This document shows positions 36,118 to 49,100 of a DNA stretch of 64,000 nt, piece by piece (positions within the stretch are counted from its first letter, which is position 1; each line of letters opens with the position of its first letter). Where the stretch lies: NCBI GenBank assembly GCA_026724425.1, contig JAIUCV010000278.1, positions 124,001 to 188,000 of the forward strand, in the 5' to 3' direction. The notes under the pieces are model-generated. The model saw nothing but the letters and a program-made list of their open reading frames with translations. It was not told the DNA's origin and searched no databases. The translations under genes and the position numbers were made by a program. Origin of the DNA: Erythrophleum ivorense. Lineage: Eukaryota > Streptophyta > Magnoliopsida > Fabales > Fabaceae.

Positions 36118-36610
36118 GCTAGAACTGGACAAGAATGTAAGTGATGTGATCATAGGCGTTTCCGATACATTGCTAGCTGTCGAATATTTAGAGGCACAAA
36201 TTAACAAAATGATCTTATATATTAGTAGCCTGAGGCGGTGAATCCTAATGACGAATCAAAACTAGGCGTTGAGGAAACTAGTGTGTGAATGTATTGACAT
36301 GCATGATGCCTTAAGCACGTCAACGAAGATTCCTTCTTGATGCTTCTACAACATTCCTTAGTACATGCTATAATTAATCTGCCTCTAGATTAATTATACA
36401 TCTCAAACTCAAAAATTGGACATTGTTTTTGGGTAATTGCGGGAAATCTTGGTATAAACGCTGCCTGTAAAACCTTGTGTTGTCTCAACTCTGAGAGTCC
36501 CTTTCCAGTATTCTTATAGCTAGGTCTCTTCCATATCTTGAATGGCATTCTTTGCCTCGTGGAGCTGTTCTTGACTTCGTTATTATAGAGTCGTGGGAGA
36601 AAAAGAGGAA
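35960..36610. other. Upstream region of the intact GDSL gene
   Basis: This is the likely promoter region of the minus-strand GDSL gene. An (AT)n tract lies at about 36090-36116, some 130-160 bp upstream of its ATG. No other gene is seen. Confidence 0.45.
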
Positions 36611-36615
36611 GAAGG

Positions 36616-37525
36616 TGTTGGGAACTATTGGAGGTACACAGTGGAAACGTTTAAAATATTTATTCCAATTCCCACTAAAGATTTGTTAAAATCGCTTAAA
36701 CTGAATAGGTTCAGAGAATTAACTTTTCTGTCGATTGAGTTTGTTGTTTCATTTTGTTTGGATCACAGGAATTGATTGCAGATCAACTCCTTCTATTGAT
36801 ATCCACACGAACGGGGTTCAGCAAGTCAAACGGTGTGCTAGCAGCCTGTCCGTATAATTTTGTATAGTCCCGTATGACGTTTCGTACAATTCTGTACGAT
36901 GTCCGTACAGTGTCTCTCTCTAAGGATTTTGGAGTGTTCGTACAGTCCGTACGATGTTTCTCTCTCTACGGATTTTGGAGGCAACTCTAGCTCTAGCTTC
37001 TGATATAAAAACTCCCATTTATAGACTAGAGTTTCAGATATATTTAATTAATTAAAATTAATTAAATATATCTATTAGTTTAAATTTATATCTATCTTAT
37101 AATTTAAATTTAAACTAACAATATCTAGAGCTTAATTTAAATTATCTGATTAGTTTAAATTTAAATCTATTTGATAGAATTAAATTTAAATTATCTGATT
37201 AGTTTAAATTTAAATCTATCTGGTAAAAGCAAATTTAAATTATCTAATTAGTTTAAATTTAAATCTATCTAATAGAATTAAATTTAAATTAATTCATATA
37301 TATATACATATATATATAATATCAAATATAATATACATATATATATATATATAATATTTCACATTTAATTATTTATACATATATAAATAATTCCTCAATC
37401 CTAGATATTCATTGAATCTAGACACATTTCTGATTCAATGAATGTGGACATTTTAGCCCGAGTTGGTCCGTTCTTGTGTGCGACCCTCCAGGCTCATATG
37501 ATGTTGGCAGTGGGCCAACTGCACT
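36616..37525 (-). repeat. 3' LTR remnant of the copia element
   Basis: It matches bases 42475-43303 of the 5' LTR, starting TGTTGGGAACTATTGGAGG against TATTGGGAATTATTGGAGG. The match stops abruptly at GCCAACTGCACT, where RNase H coding sequence begins. The end in transcription sense is ...TTCCCAACA followed by the GAAGG duplication. Relative to the 5' LTR it has an extra 49-bp repeat unit (see 37141-37287). Confidence 0.9.
37141..37287. repeat. Three 49-bp tandem units inside the 3' LTR
   Basis: Units begin ATTATCTGATTAGTTTAAAT at 37141, 37190 and 37239 and are rich in TTTAAATTTAAAT words. The 5' LTR has only two such units (starting 42970 and 43019), so the number changed after insertion or was uneven at insertion. 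Confidence 0.85.
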
Positions 37526-39016
37526 TGCACTATTGTTATCACAGAACAAATCTATCGGATTTGAGATGGTAGGCACCACCCCTAGCTCAGTAATAAACTT
37601 TTTAATCCAAACAGCTTCCTTAGCTGCATTTGATGCTGCTAGGTACTCAGCTTCTGTTGTAGAATCAGCCACAGTGCTTTGCTTTGAGCTTTTCCAACTT
37701 ACTGCTCCACCATTCAAACAAAATACAAATCCTGATTGTGATCTAGAATCATCTTTGTCAGATTGAAAACTTGCATCTGTGTAATCGTTTACAACAAGCT
37801 CGTCATCCAATCCTCCATACACCAAGAATACATCCTTAGTTCTTCTCAAGTACTTTAAGATATTCTTAACGGCAGTCCAGTGATTCTCACCTGGATCTGA
37901 TTGAAATCTACTAGTTATACTCAAGGTATATGAGATATCTGGTCGAGTGCATAACATGACATACATGATAGATCCAATAGTCGAGGCATATGAAATCTTA
38001 CTCATGCGTTCTCGCTTATCACGTGTACTAGGACACTGAGTCTTACTGAGATTGATGCCATGAGACATAGGTACAAAACCACTTTTTAAATCTTGCATAC
38101 TAAATCTATGCAATACCTTGTCTATGTAGGTGCATTGACTTAGACCGATTAGCCTCTTAGATCTATCTCTATAGATCCTAATCCCAAGGATGTAATTGGC
38201 CTCGCCAAAGTCTTTCATTGAGAAACATTTTTCTAACCAAGACTTGACAATCTGCAAGGTAGGAATGTCATTTCCAATAAGTAGGATGTCATCAATATAA
38301 AGCACTAGAAATACAATTGCGCTCCCACTAACCTTCTTGTAAACACAAGGTTCATCAATATTTTGGATAAAACCAAAATCTTTGACTACTTTGTCAAAAT
38401 GATAATTCCAACTCCGAGATGCTTGCTTCAATCCATAAATGGATTTTTGAAGTTTGCAAACCTTTTCAGAATTCTCTGGACGCATAAAACCTTCAGGTTG
38501 TGTCATATACACATCCTCAAGCAGCTTTCCATTAAGGAATGCTATTTTCACGTCCATTTGTCAAATCTCATAATCATAGTATGCAGCAATGGCGAGAAGG
38601 ATTCTGATTGATTTGATCATAGCGACTGGTGAAAAGGTTTCATCATAATCTATACTATGTGTTTGTTTGAATCATTTTACAACCAATCGTGCCTTGAAAG
38701 TATGCACTTGGCCATCTATGTCAGTTTTCTTCTTGAAAACCCACTTGCACCCTATGGCTTTTATACCTTCAGGTGGGTCAATCAAGGTCCATACCTGATT
38801 GTTATACATGGATTGCATCTCAAACTTCATAGCTTCTAGCCATTTCTTAGAGTCTGATCCCATTATGGCCTTTTGATAGATGGTTGACTCATCTTGATCA
38901 ATGAGCAACACATCACGATATCTTTTAGGCTGATGTTGTGTCCTATTAGACCTTCGTGGGCCTTGTGTTACTTGAGTAGGCTCAACAACTTGTTGTGAGT
39001 CTTCTTGATTTTTCAT
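37526..39016 (-). pseudogene. Copia reverse transcriptase and partial RNase H
   Basis: Bases 38672-39016 carry the RRSNRTQHQPKRY linker and the RT start (KWLEAMKFEMQSMYNNQVW, GCKWVFKKKTDIDGQV). Stops follow after KARLVVK and just before MDVKIAFLNGKL. From 38557 to about 37526 the frame is open: GLKQASRSWNYHFDK, the active site LVLYIDDILLIGND, then RNase H with VNDYTDASFQSDKDD, SGFVFCLNGGAVSWKSSKQ and STTEAEYLAAS. It ends at DLFCDNNSASA, where LTR sequence is joined directly. The last part of RNase H that normally follows is absent. It is a retrotransposon protein, not a host gene. Confidence 0.92.
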
Positions 39017-39019
39017 TTC

Positions 39020-40440
39020 CAGTTCAATGCGATTTTGTGGCTCTCAAACTTCTTCAATATGTATCTTACTCCCATTGGTTCTTTTGGAGATGAACTCTCT
39101 CTCTAAAAAAATATCATTCCGAGCAATAAACAATTTTAATTCGTTAGGGTTATAGAAATAATATCCTTTTGTTTTCTTAGAATACCCCACAAAAAGGCAT
39201 TTTATGGATTTGGGTGCTAACTTATCTGAGACATGTTGCTTGACATATGCCTCGCATCCTCAAATCTTGAGAAAAGACAAACTGGGCTTTTTCCCAGTCC
39301 ATATCTCATATGGTGTCTTTTCAACCGCCTTAGATAGAACACGGTTTAGTGTAAATGTAGCTGTTTCTAATGCATAGTCCCAAAAGGATGGTGGAAGATC
39401 CGTTTGACTCATCATGGAACAAACCATATCTAATAAGATTCAGTTCCTTCGTTCAGAAACGTCATTCCATTGTGGTGTTTCTGGTGGGGTCAATTGTGAG
39501 ACAATACTACAATTTTTTAGATGATCAATAAACTCTTGACTCAAATATTCACCACCTCGATCGGATTGAAGTGCTTTAATAGATTTACCAAGCTGATTCT
39601 GTACCTCATTTTGGAATGTTTTGAACATTTCAAAAACTTCAAATTTATGTTTCATTAAATAGATGTAACCATATCTACTATAGTCATCTATAAAAGTAAT
39701 GAAGTACAAGTGGCCTCTTCTAGCAGTTGTACTTAGTGGACCACATACATCGGTATGTATTAGGCTCAATAAGTCAGTGGCCCGCTCACTATGTCTAGTG
39801 AAAGGTGCCTTAGTCATCTTTCCCAATATACAAGATTCGCATGTGTCAAATGATTCAAAATCAAATGATTTCAAAAGTCCATCTTGATAGCGTTTTGAAA
39901 TGCATTTCTCATTTATGTGGCCTAGACGACAGTGCCAAAGATAGGCTGGATTCAAGTCGTTAGTCTTGATTCTCTTAGTAGTTATGTTATAAATATCTTG
40001 ATTATTGGGAGCATTAAGATTTAAGTAATAATGACCACTATGCAAATCACCATTCACATAAAAAATGTCATTACAATAAATAGAACATTTATTTTCCCAA
40101 TAATTGAAATAAAACCTTCCTTATCCAAATAAGAAAGTGAAACAATGTTACTACTCAAAGTAGGAACATAATAGCAATTATTCAAAATTAACAAAAGCCC
40201 ATTGGGCAAATTTATTTCATAAGTGTCTACAACTAAAGCAGCAACTCTTGCTTTATTTCTAACTCGTAGGTCTATTTCGCCCTTTTTTAACTTCCTACTC
40301 CTTTTAAGACCCTGCACATTTGTACAAATGTGAGTTCCACATGCAGTATCTGATACCCACGTAGGAGAAGTAGAAAAATTAATTTCTATAACATTGATAC
40401 CTGAAGGAATAGCCCCGCTATTCTTTTTTTTTCTTTAGAT
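39020..40440 (-). pseudogene. Copia protease and integrase region
   Basis: The protease site reads WVSDTACGTHICTN near 40320-40370, a D-T-A version of the usual D-T/S-G motif. GAG-pre-integrase and the zinc-binding part follow (YLWHCRLGHINEKCISKRY, DTCESCILGK). The core has the three catalytic positions in LIHTDVCGP, FIDDYSRYGYIYL and SDRGGEYLSQEF, all within the open frame 39440-40057. A stop or frame change near 39440, at the TPQWNDVSERRN motif, breaks the end of the domain, and remnants of the C-terminal part run to about 39050. Several frame breaks make the polyprotein non-functional. Confidence 0.9.
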
Positions 40441-41260
40441 CTTTCAGGTAGAGCTTGTAGTTTCTCTTCCAATGACCGGGCTCATTGCAAAAGAAACAAA
40501 CTCCTTCCTTGGGAGATTTTGCCTTCTTGGCTTCAGGCTTGGGTTTGGGCTTGTTTTGATTTTTGAACTTATTGTTCGGGCCCTTTCTTTTACCTTTGTC
40601 TTTCTTTTTCATTCTTTTATTTTTCTGAACCATTAAAACAGAGCTTGGATTTTTCTTAATATTTTGCTCAGTAATTTTAAGCATCCCATACAATTCAGAA
40701 ATAGATTTCTTCATGTTGTTCATATTGTAGTTTATGACAAACTAGTCATAACTTTCAGGGAGTGAGTTTAAGATCAAATCTGTAGATAACTCATGACTTA
40801 TGGGAAATCCGAGCCTCTCAAGGTGATCAAGGTAGCCTTTCATCTTTAAAACATAAGTGCTAACTGATGCACCTTCAGCCATTTTACAGGAATATAAGGC
40901 CTTGGTGGTTTCAAACCTTTTCTGCCTTGCCTGTTGTTGGAACATTTCCTTGAGATGCACAATCATCTCATAAGCTTCCATAAGTTCCAGATCTCTCTAA
41001 AGTTTTGGGACCATGGTGGCTAACATCAAGCATCCCACATTCACAGAATCATTGAGATGCTTGGTGTGGGCATCCTTCTGTGCTCTTGGAGCATTGGCTA
41101 CAGGCTCCTCAGGAATGGGCTCATCTAGGACATATAACTTTCTTTCCTATTTCAGAACAATTCTTAAGTTCTTAAACCAGTCAAAAAAGTTTGTCCCATT
41201 GAGTTTGTCCTTTTTAAGGACGGATTGCAATGTAGTGCAGCAGAGTTATTTGTCGACATT
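40418..41260 (-). pseudogene. Copia gag
   Basis: Reading from about 41260: KLNGTNFFDWFKNLRIVLK, a stop, then RKLYVLDEPIPEEPVANAP and VNVGCLMLATMVPKL, a stop, then the open frame 40742-40981 (MEAYEMIVHLKEMFQQQARQ... LPESYD). The zinc knuckle CFFCNEPGHWKRNYK lies in 40418-40723 and has Tyr where the last Cys of CX2CX4HX4C should be. The basic stretch before it (KKKDKGKRKGPNNKFKNQNK) is usual for copia gag. Confidence 0.9.
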
Positions 41261-42460
41261 TTTTTTCTACAACAGAACATGCAAAAAATTAAATTAATAA
41301 CTTTCCACTAAAAATAACCTTCAATTTAATTTAACGGACTAAGACCCATATTTCACTTAATTATAAGTCTGCTTTGGCAAGACGCTTAAAATTAAGCTAT
41401 TTAGGTAGGTAACTCATTTACTAATTACATTACATGTAACTCTTAGATTTTTTATAGGATTCATTCATCACATGATTCGTCATGTTTAATTCCATCAAAT
41501 GCCTTGAGACTTAAAACCATTTTGATAGTTTCAATTAAGTCAAACTACTATAAAACTTATGAGTATCACCATTACCCAAGCTGCCTTACTAAGATAACCT
41601 AAATGTATCCCACTTTGGTGGAACCTACAGTCAGATGATCAAAGTCTTGGCAGATGTTCATTAGTGGGCGGTATTGCAACTTAAAATTTTACACGAGGGA
41701 TTTTATTTCATTATTTCATAAAACTAGTTGTCACATAATTATATACTACAATAGCATACATGCATATGATCTAATCACAAGTCTTAAAATAAATGTGACA
41801 CAATATGACCCATCTATCCTATCTCCTCCCAAGCCAATGAGAGGATTTCTCTAAGATAAAATCTATATATATATACAAAGAGAAACCTCGTTTGAACATT
41901 CGAGGGGAGTGTGAGATGAGAAAAGAATGTACATTCAGAATGAATAGAGAAAGGCACGACACGCAAGCCGTATTTAAATAAAAAAATTACAAACCATAAG
42001 CATCCTAGGGCCATATCATGTATCATACCCATCCAAGCAAATCACAACACACATGTTACAAATATCTCATCTCATATGAAAGGCTGTAAATTTAGTGAAT
42101 TAATTTTAAATTAAATTATATTATGCTAGGATTAGATAACAATGGCTGATTCATTTAGTGCGTCACATACGTAGCGAAACAAATTTAAAATAGAATATAA
42201 TCTGTACAAAATATATCAAAATATATATACATATGTAATAGATTAATAATCATGTTTCCAATCACATTGAAAACTATACATATATCATATATATATGAAC
42301 GAATTCATTAAAAGGACCTCTACGCTTAGATTTCATGCTTTTAAAATAATTTGATCAAATCAATATCACATACATATCTTATATTAGCACATGCAAAAAA
42401 TTGATTATAAGATAAAATTTTTAGAACTCACAAGTACTCAATTTAAGTAAATTTTGACGT

Positions 42461-42473
42461 GGCTCTGATACCA
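42461..42473 (-). other. Primer binding site (initiator tRNA-Met)
   Basis: On the minus strand the bases just inside the 5' LTR read TGGTATCAGAGCC, the standard PBS complementary to the 3' end of plant initiator methionine tRNA. Confidence 0.92.
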
Positions 42474-42474
42474 C

Positions 42475-44102
42475 TATTGGGAATTATTGGAGGCACACAG
42501 CGGAAACGTTTAAAATTTTTATTCCAATTCCCACCAAAGATCTATCAAAATCGCTTAAATTGAATAGGTTCAGAGAATTACCTTTTCTGTCGATTGAGTT
42601 TGTTGTTTCCTTTTGTTTGGATCACAAGAGCTGACTGCAGATCAGCTCCCTCTACTGGTATCCACATGAACGGGGTTCAGCAACTCAAACGGTGTGCTAG
42701 CAGCCTGTCCGTATAATTCTGTACAGTATGTACGATGTTTCGTACAATTCTGTACGATGTCCGTTCGGTGTCTCTCTCTAAGGATTTTGGAGTGTCCGTA
42801 CAATGTCTCTCTCTTTAAGGATTTTGAAAGCAACTCTAGCTCTAACTTCTGATATGGAAACCCCTATTTATAGATTAGAATTTCAGATATATTTAATTAA
42901 TCAAAATTAATTAAATATATCTATTTTATAGTTTAAATTTAAACTAACAATATCTAGAGCTTAATTTAAATTATCTGATTAGTTTAAATTTAAATCTATC
43001 TGATAGAATCAAATTTAAATTATCTGATTAGTTTAAATTTAAATCTATCTAATAGAATCAAATTTAAATTAATTCATATATATATACATATATATAATAT
43101 CAAATATAATATACATATATATATATATATAATATTTTACATTTAATTATTTATATATATATAAATAATTCCTCAATTCTAGATATTCATTGAATCTAGA
43201 CACATTTCTGATTCAATGAATGTGGACATTTTAGCTCGAGTTGGTCCGTTCTTATGTGCGACCCTACAGGCCCATATAATGTTGGCAGTGGGCCAACTGC
43301 ACTGTTTGACCCACAAATCACAAGTGGCCTTTAGCAAGACATTGTGACTACCCAAATCATATGGAATCGGTGATCCGATGTAACCTATCTTATAACCCTA
43401 TCATATCTCTTTTGTCACACGATATCTAGATTGAGTATGAGATATGGAAATGTCATCCTCAACTTACTCGATTATAACTTTCTCGATATTTGAGCAGACT
43501 GATATAAGATGGAATCCTTTCCATCTGAGCATGGCCATACATTTCTCAGTCACACTCATCGAGGGGCCCAGAGATATCTCTCTATTAATTAGAGAGACAA
43601 ATTCCATCTTGACTACTCATCTTCCTCTGCATGAATTCTATTATACCTGATCATAATCTTTATAATCACCCGGTCAAATGTGACATTAAACTATGCCAAA
43701 GTACAATGTCCTTCATGTAGGAATCTATGGTGATCTCAAGTTAAAGGGATCAATGACATAGTCATATATGAGATAAACTTATGACCTAATTCATGTAGCT
43801 TATCTCATGATGAGTCTATCCAGCATCCTGTTCTCTAACACACGCCTATGATTTTGATTCATATCATCATACATGATTTAACACTTAATTAATCAAAATC
43901 ATACTAATCTTAATTCATCGTTGTTTCCACAAGGATGATTGATTAGGGATATTTTGGATAATTCAAAAAAATGATTTATCCATAGATATTATTATATATA
44001 AACATGCAAATAATATAATAATGTAATAAAAAGAAAACTCTTATTTCGTAATAAAAACAATGTTCGCAATACAATAATTGGCCTAAGACACAATCTCCAA
44101 CA
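42475..44102 (-). repeat. 5' LTR of the copia element (1.63 kb)
   Basis: In transcription sense it starts TGTTGGAGATTGTGTCTTAG at 44102 and ends ...AATTCCCAATA at 42475, where the final CA has become TA. The complete LTR is bordered on the outside by GAAGG (44103-44107). It contains two 49-bp tandem units at 42970-43068 and a run of TA repeats near 43078-43160. Confidence 0.9.
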
Positions 44103-44107
44103 GAAGG

Positions 44108-46147
44108 ATCTAAGATAATAGACATGCTGAGACATTCTCGAAAGGAATAATATTATCTACGAAGAAAATGCGAGAGAGTTCATTTTTTGTTTAACTATGT
44201 TTATCCCTTGTGCTCTGCAATTTAGACAGTTCAAAAAATTCTTGGAGGATGTGGATGGTGGGCCGTCCAAATCAATTTTTTTTATAATTTTAAAAAAATA
44301 GAAGTCAATTTTTTTAATTTGTACCATCAAAAAATATCTAGGCAATCAAAATCCTTTAAATACGAAATTCCACTTAACAATTTAAAAAGTTATGAACATC
44401 TATACTATCATAATAAAAATTGCATTTTAAGATCTTTACTAATAATAATTTTTGATTAAGTAGTAAGTGCTTAATATTCTACATATATAAAACATGCTAC
44501 TGATATTATTTTGGGTGGACTTTCATGTGACCTATACCCATACTAGCCGGAATTTTTTAGAATTTTTTGTTATGAAATTTTTATAGAATTTAAAAAAGAA
44601 CAAAAAGAAGGTGAAAAAAAAAGAAAGTAATTCCTATATATATTTTAATTTTTATATTATTTTTTAAATTTATAAAAATTTTACAATAAAAAATCCTTAT
44701 ACCAACCAGACTATTCTCCGGTGTTTTATAACAGGCAGATCCTCTAGCTTCTACGTCTTTTTTCTGAGTTAAATCTGTTTTCCATATTCATTAAACAAAA
44801 AAAAAAATTGTCTGGTGAGATGTGTTGTTTTTCTAGTTCTCTTCCCTGTTTAGCCCACGCAAAAGCGAAAAATTTGGTGCCGTGGAAAGTTAGCTAGGAC
44901 TTCGTGTGACAAAAAATTGCTCCGCCAGCAAGACCCGTCGGTAGATTAGTTATCGCAACTGTCGTATGTCGTGCTCCTAATTTTAGCTCACTTTTACATC
45001 AGTTTTGTCCTCATAATTTTCTGACATAGATTTATAAAAAAGGTGAACTTCTCTTAATTAGTAGATAAATTTTTCTTAAATAAATTTCTGATTGCTCATT
45101 TTAGTTCTTTAATTTGTGATTCAATTAATTATTAATATTGAAATCTTTAGAATATTTCGCAATAAACAATTTTTTATGCGTTGAACTTTCTGTAGAATCA
45201 TCGAATTATAGCGCAAAGAAATTTTTTTTTTCCAACTACAGTCCCACACATGAACATCTACCATTCTTGGTTTTATTAATTGAAGTCGGTCCTCACAGCC
45301 TTTCAATATTTAGCACAATTATTTATTACTAATGTTATGAGGGTTCTAAATAATGGTTCCAAGTCAAGTTTCAGAAACTTCTTTGAAAGATTAATTAGAG
45401 GAACTTTTGACTCATTAGGGTCGTTAGGACATTCCAATTAATTGCTGTTAAAATAAAACCACCACAAATGCATTTAAAGATTCTTTTACTTTTGTATTTG
45501 TAGGTTTTTGCGTGCTTTTTTATTTTTAAATATTAAAAAAAATTATATTTCACAAATTTACAACAAAATTTTTTTTAAAAAAATTTAATAAATGATAACA
45601 AAATTGAATAAAAACTAAATGCGTATGTGTGTATTATATATATATATATATAAAAGAAATATAATTTGTTAAAATGTTATTTAATAGAGATATATATATA
45701 TATGTGTGTGTGTGTTAGCATCATTATGTTTTACCAATGTCATCTGTATCTATTCTTAAATTTGCTGTATCAGTTTGTAATGGGCACAACTCACTGAGGC
45801 AAAACTAGATCCAGATTAAATATGTTCGGCTTCCCTCAAATTTTTGGCTTTGCCTGAAGCCAAAAGAGGCGCTAAATTATCAAGGTGGGCGCACTGCGCA
45901 CCCTTTTTTCCTCGACATTTTTTCTTTTTTGAGAAATTCCCACTACAGTTCTGAGTAAGGCGGATCGGCGAGTAGCTTCGCTTCGTATTCATTATTAGCT
46001 ATAATACCACTTATTTTTCTTCTCTTCTCTCCTCTCCAACCTTGTTTTGTTTTCTCGAGAAAGTTCAATCAATCCAATTGAAATTGGTTTCTTCGGAAAC
46101 ACTGGTCAATATCCGATGCAACTCTGGTTCTTCCATGGTTTAATTCG
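44108..46147. other. Intergenic region and PAT10-like promoter
   Basis: From 44108 to about 45700 nothing gene-like is seen; it is AT-rich, with TA and TG dinucleotide runs near 45633-45712. The 46000-46100 part is pyrimidine-rich (TTCTTCTCTTCTCTCCTCTC) and is the likely 5' leader of the S-acyltransferase gene starting at 46148. Confidence 0.5.
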
Positions 46148-49100
46148 ATGACGATCGTCGATATATGCGGCCTTTGCCGAGATATTTGGGATCCAGTGAT
46201 GAACCGCTGCTTCCAAATGTTTCCCTGCCTTGCCGATCCCGGTGCGTGTCGAAATCTTCATTTTCTTCGTCCTTTTAATACTTTAGTTGTAGAGAAAGCA
46301 GGGGCATAATTGATATAGCACTGGAAAATTTGGCTTAAGTGTATTTATATGCTTCGCAAGCTAAATGCTAAATGCTAAATACTGTAACTGTGTGTCATAT
46401 TTATTCCTGAATTTTCCGAGATTGCTCGTTATTATTATTATTTTTTTACATTCCGGAATTTTGGTGTCTTGATGTTAGCTCGGAGGTCGTCGTTGTACTT
46501 GAAGTTGGCCTTAGTGACGATCCATCTGGTTTATGTGGCCGTTCTCTTCTTATTTGATGGAACTTTGATTGAAAAAACTAAGAAGGAACCATGGTATGCT
46601 TATCCCTCTCTCATTGTGCCTTTTTGTGTTAAATTTTATAAATTTGAAGCAACATTTCTTGCAATGATGCTGCATTTGATTGCAATTCCGTTGATTTAGT
46701 TTAAGATTACTTAACAAGTTCAAAAACCAACTAATTAGTATTCACATTGTGAGACTTCGAGGACTTAGAAGCTACAGTTGAGAGTGTGAATTTGAGTTTC
46801 TCAATTGAATGGGAAATTTTGGCAGTGGTATTAAAGTATTCAAGACTAGAGCTGTGACATGCATCACAAATTAGTTGGTTTTAAGGAGTTAGTCAAACTT
46901 TGAACCGGTAAAGGTAAAGGCAGCCCTAGAAATGTTATAAACTATCTATTCAGTTGTTTATTCCACAAAATTTGGATAAAAAGCTAGGTATATAAAATTA
47001 AGGATGCTGTCTATGATGTTTGTCTCAACCTATCAGCTTGCACGTGGGAAAAATTGACGGCACTGTTCCTAATACAAATGAAAACCGGGCCTTCTACTTT
47101 CTCAATAAGCAGCTTTTGGCCAGTTGAATAGCACATTATATGATGTGTTATGGGATGATTAAGAAGTCTGATAAATAATGTAAATCTTTCTGTATTTTCA
47201 AAAGGATGCAAATTATTATGTGTCATTTTCATATATTTATTTCCCCTTTCCTTTGGAAAATCATTAACATGGGAATATAATTGGTACCTTGTTTTACAGA
47301 GAGGAAGCTCATATTCCTTCTTTGATTCTATCAAGTAATGTGAGCATTGTGTCGAGTCTGATCTATGTTATCCCTTTTAGGTAGATTTATAGAAATGAAG
47401 TCATCTTATCCAATTTTGGTGTTGTTTATAAATGAAGTATTTTGCTTTAAGACAGTTTTTTGAAAATGCTATAATTTTTCCAACTTTCTATTCTTTAAAT
47501 TTTTTTTTGTTTTGCTCCATGTCAGGTACACTGCCTTATACTTGCTGCTGTTTGCTGCTACCTTAATACAGTACTTTGTTACCTCCGCTTCCTCCCCTGG
47601 GTAAACATCAAGCGAATTGACTTCCTCTAGATAAAGCATAAATTGGATTGCAATGAGGAGCCTTGATATTCATAAGCATTTCTTCCTGATGTGTGTGTGT
47701 GTGTGTGTTTTAACCCCTTTTTTGTTTTTCTTTGTACAGCTATGTCCTTGATGCAATGGCAGCTGTTAATGAGGCAAATCAAATATACCAAAAGACATCT
47801 ATAACCTCAAAGTAGGCAATCATCCTTTTCCCCCACTTCTAAATTTTATTGTTAAAAAGAAATATCTGATGATGTGTGAAATAAATTTACATTTTTAATC
47901 TCATCTCACCCTCATATTCAATTTTCTAATGCTTAAGTAAAGTCAACCTGCTTCAAGCAAGAATGGAAGCTTCATTGTTACTTTTGATGGAAGTCAGATG
48001 GGAAGAAATATTGCTGGAGGTAATTCAACAGCTTGGTCGAAGTTGGTGACAGACTTGTATCCTCCTGGAACAGCAATCAGGTAGGTGAACATTTCTCTAA
48101 ATTATTTATATGTTGAAATGCTGTTACAATTTGAATTTTGTTCTAGGCTGTGTTCTGTTTGATGGTTTATGTCTGATTTTTACTTAGAAGTTAGAACCAA
48201 ATCAATAAAAAGCAATTGGATTTGACTTGTCAAAAACATAGCCATAATTATAATCTTCTGTGATGACCTTGTCATGCTTGATTTTGGATCATCTCTTGTT
48301 TTTGGCTGGACATCAGTCCCAATCCTTAGATCAAGACCATTAGTCCTTCAACATACTGAATTAAACAGATAACTACAATTCTCATATCGCATACCTCATG
48401 GATGGATGTGAATAAAGGTACAGAACTAATCTTCCAACATGAGAGATGTAAGAATCCAAAGTTATTAGTTGTATTCATATTGAAGTTCACTGAGTCATAG
48501 TATTACTAGTGTATGTTATAATATGCATTATGTTGGAAATGTTAATAAGTCTCCAACTCTCATATATAGCCATATACCAGAAACAGGTTGGAGTCAATAT
48601 TAAATCATATGTGATGGCTCAACGAACAGGTTGCATGAAATTAGGGTTGTTCACACCTTCACACCGATTGTCTAGCTCTGAGTTGATGTTTTAGGTCAAA
48701 TTTGGTGTTTTTTATCAGATTACCGTTGACTTGCTTTACTTTTAATTATAGTAATACATGTATTAGTGGAGAACTTGCAATATTAGTTGACTACTAATTT
48801 TGTCAGTGCTGTATGTAGTATAACTTTATCAAATCAAAATGTTATTTATGGCATACTATGTCTTCTTGCAGAACTTGGACATGCAGCTACTGCCATGTGG
48901 AGCAGGTTTTACCAATACTGTTTTATCATACTTCATCATATTGTATTATTTATTTTATTTTATTTTTACCATTTCTAGGAAGCATCTTTGGGTAGTGATG
49001 CTGTATTCATTTGATGGATTTTGTGGTTGACAATTTATTTCTTACTTAGTAAAAAAAATGCAATACTTTATTTAACTATGAGGAAGTAAGGAACTAATTG

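Larger units (their letters stand above)
36616..44102 (-). mobile_element. Ty1/copia LTR retrotransposon, old and internally deleted
   Basis: The whole element is flanked by GAAGG on both sides (36611-36615 and 44103-44107). It reads right to left: 5' LTR 42475-44102, primer binding site, gag, protease, integrase, reverse transcriptase, RNase H, and a shortened 3' LTR 36616-37525. The integrase-before-RT order is the copia order. Stops and frameshifts in gag and in front of the RT, plus several substitutions and indels between the LTRs, show it is old and inactive. The RNase H end, the polypurine tract and the first ~800 bp of the 3' LTR are missing through one deletion. Confidence 0.93.

Noticed and set aside
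36593..36775. 60-codon frame spanning the left border of the copia element
   Set aside because: It runs across the GAAGG target duplication into LTR sequence, so it cannot be a host gene.
37020..37360. Regularly spaced repeats considered as a CRISPR-like array
   Set aside because: The 49-bp units are directly adjacent without spacers and lie in a plant LTR.
37476..37766. 96-codon plus-strand frame
   Set aside because: Antisense to the copia RNase H region.
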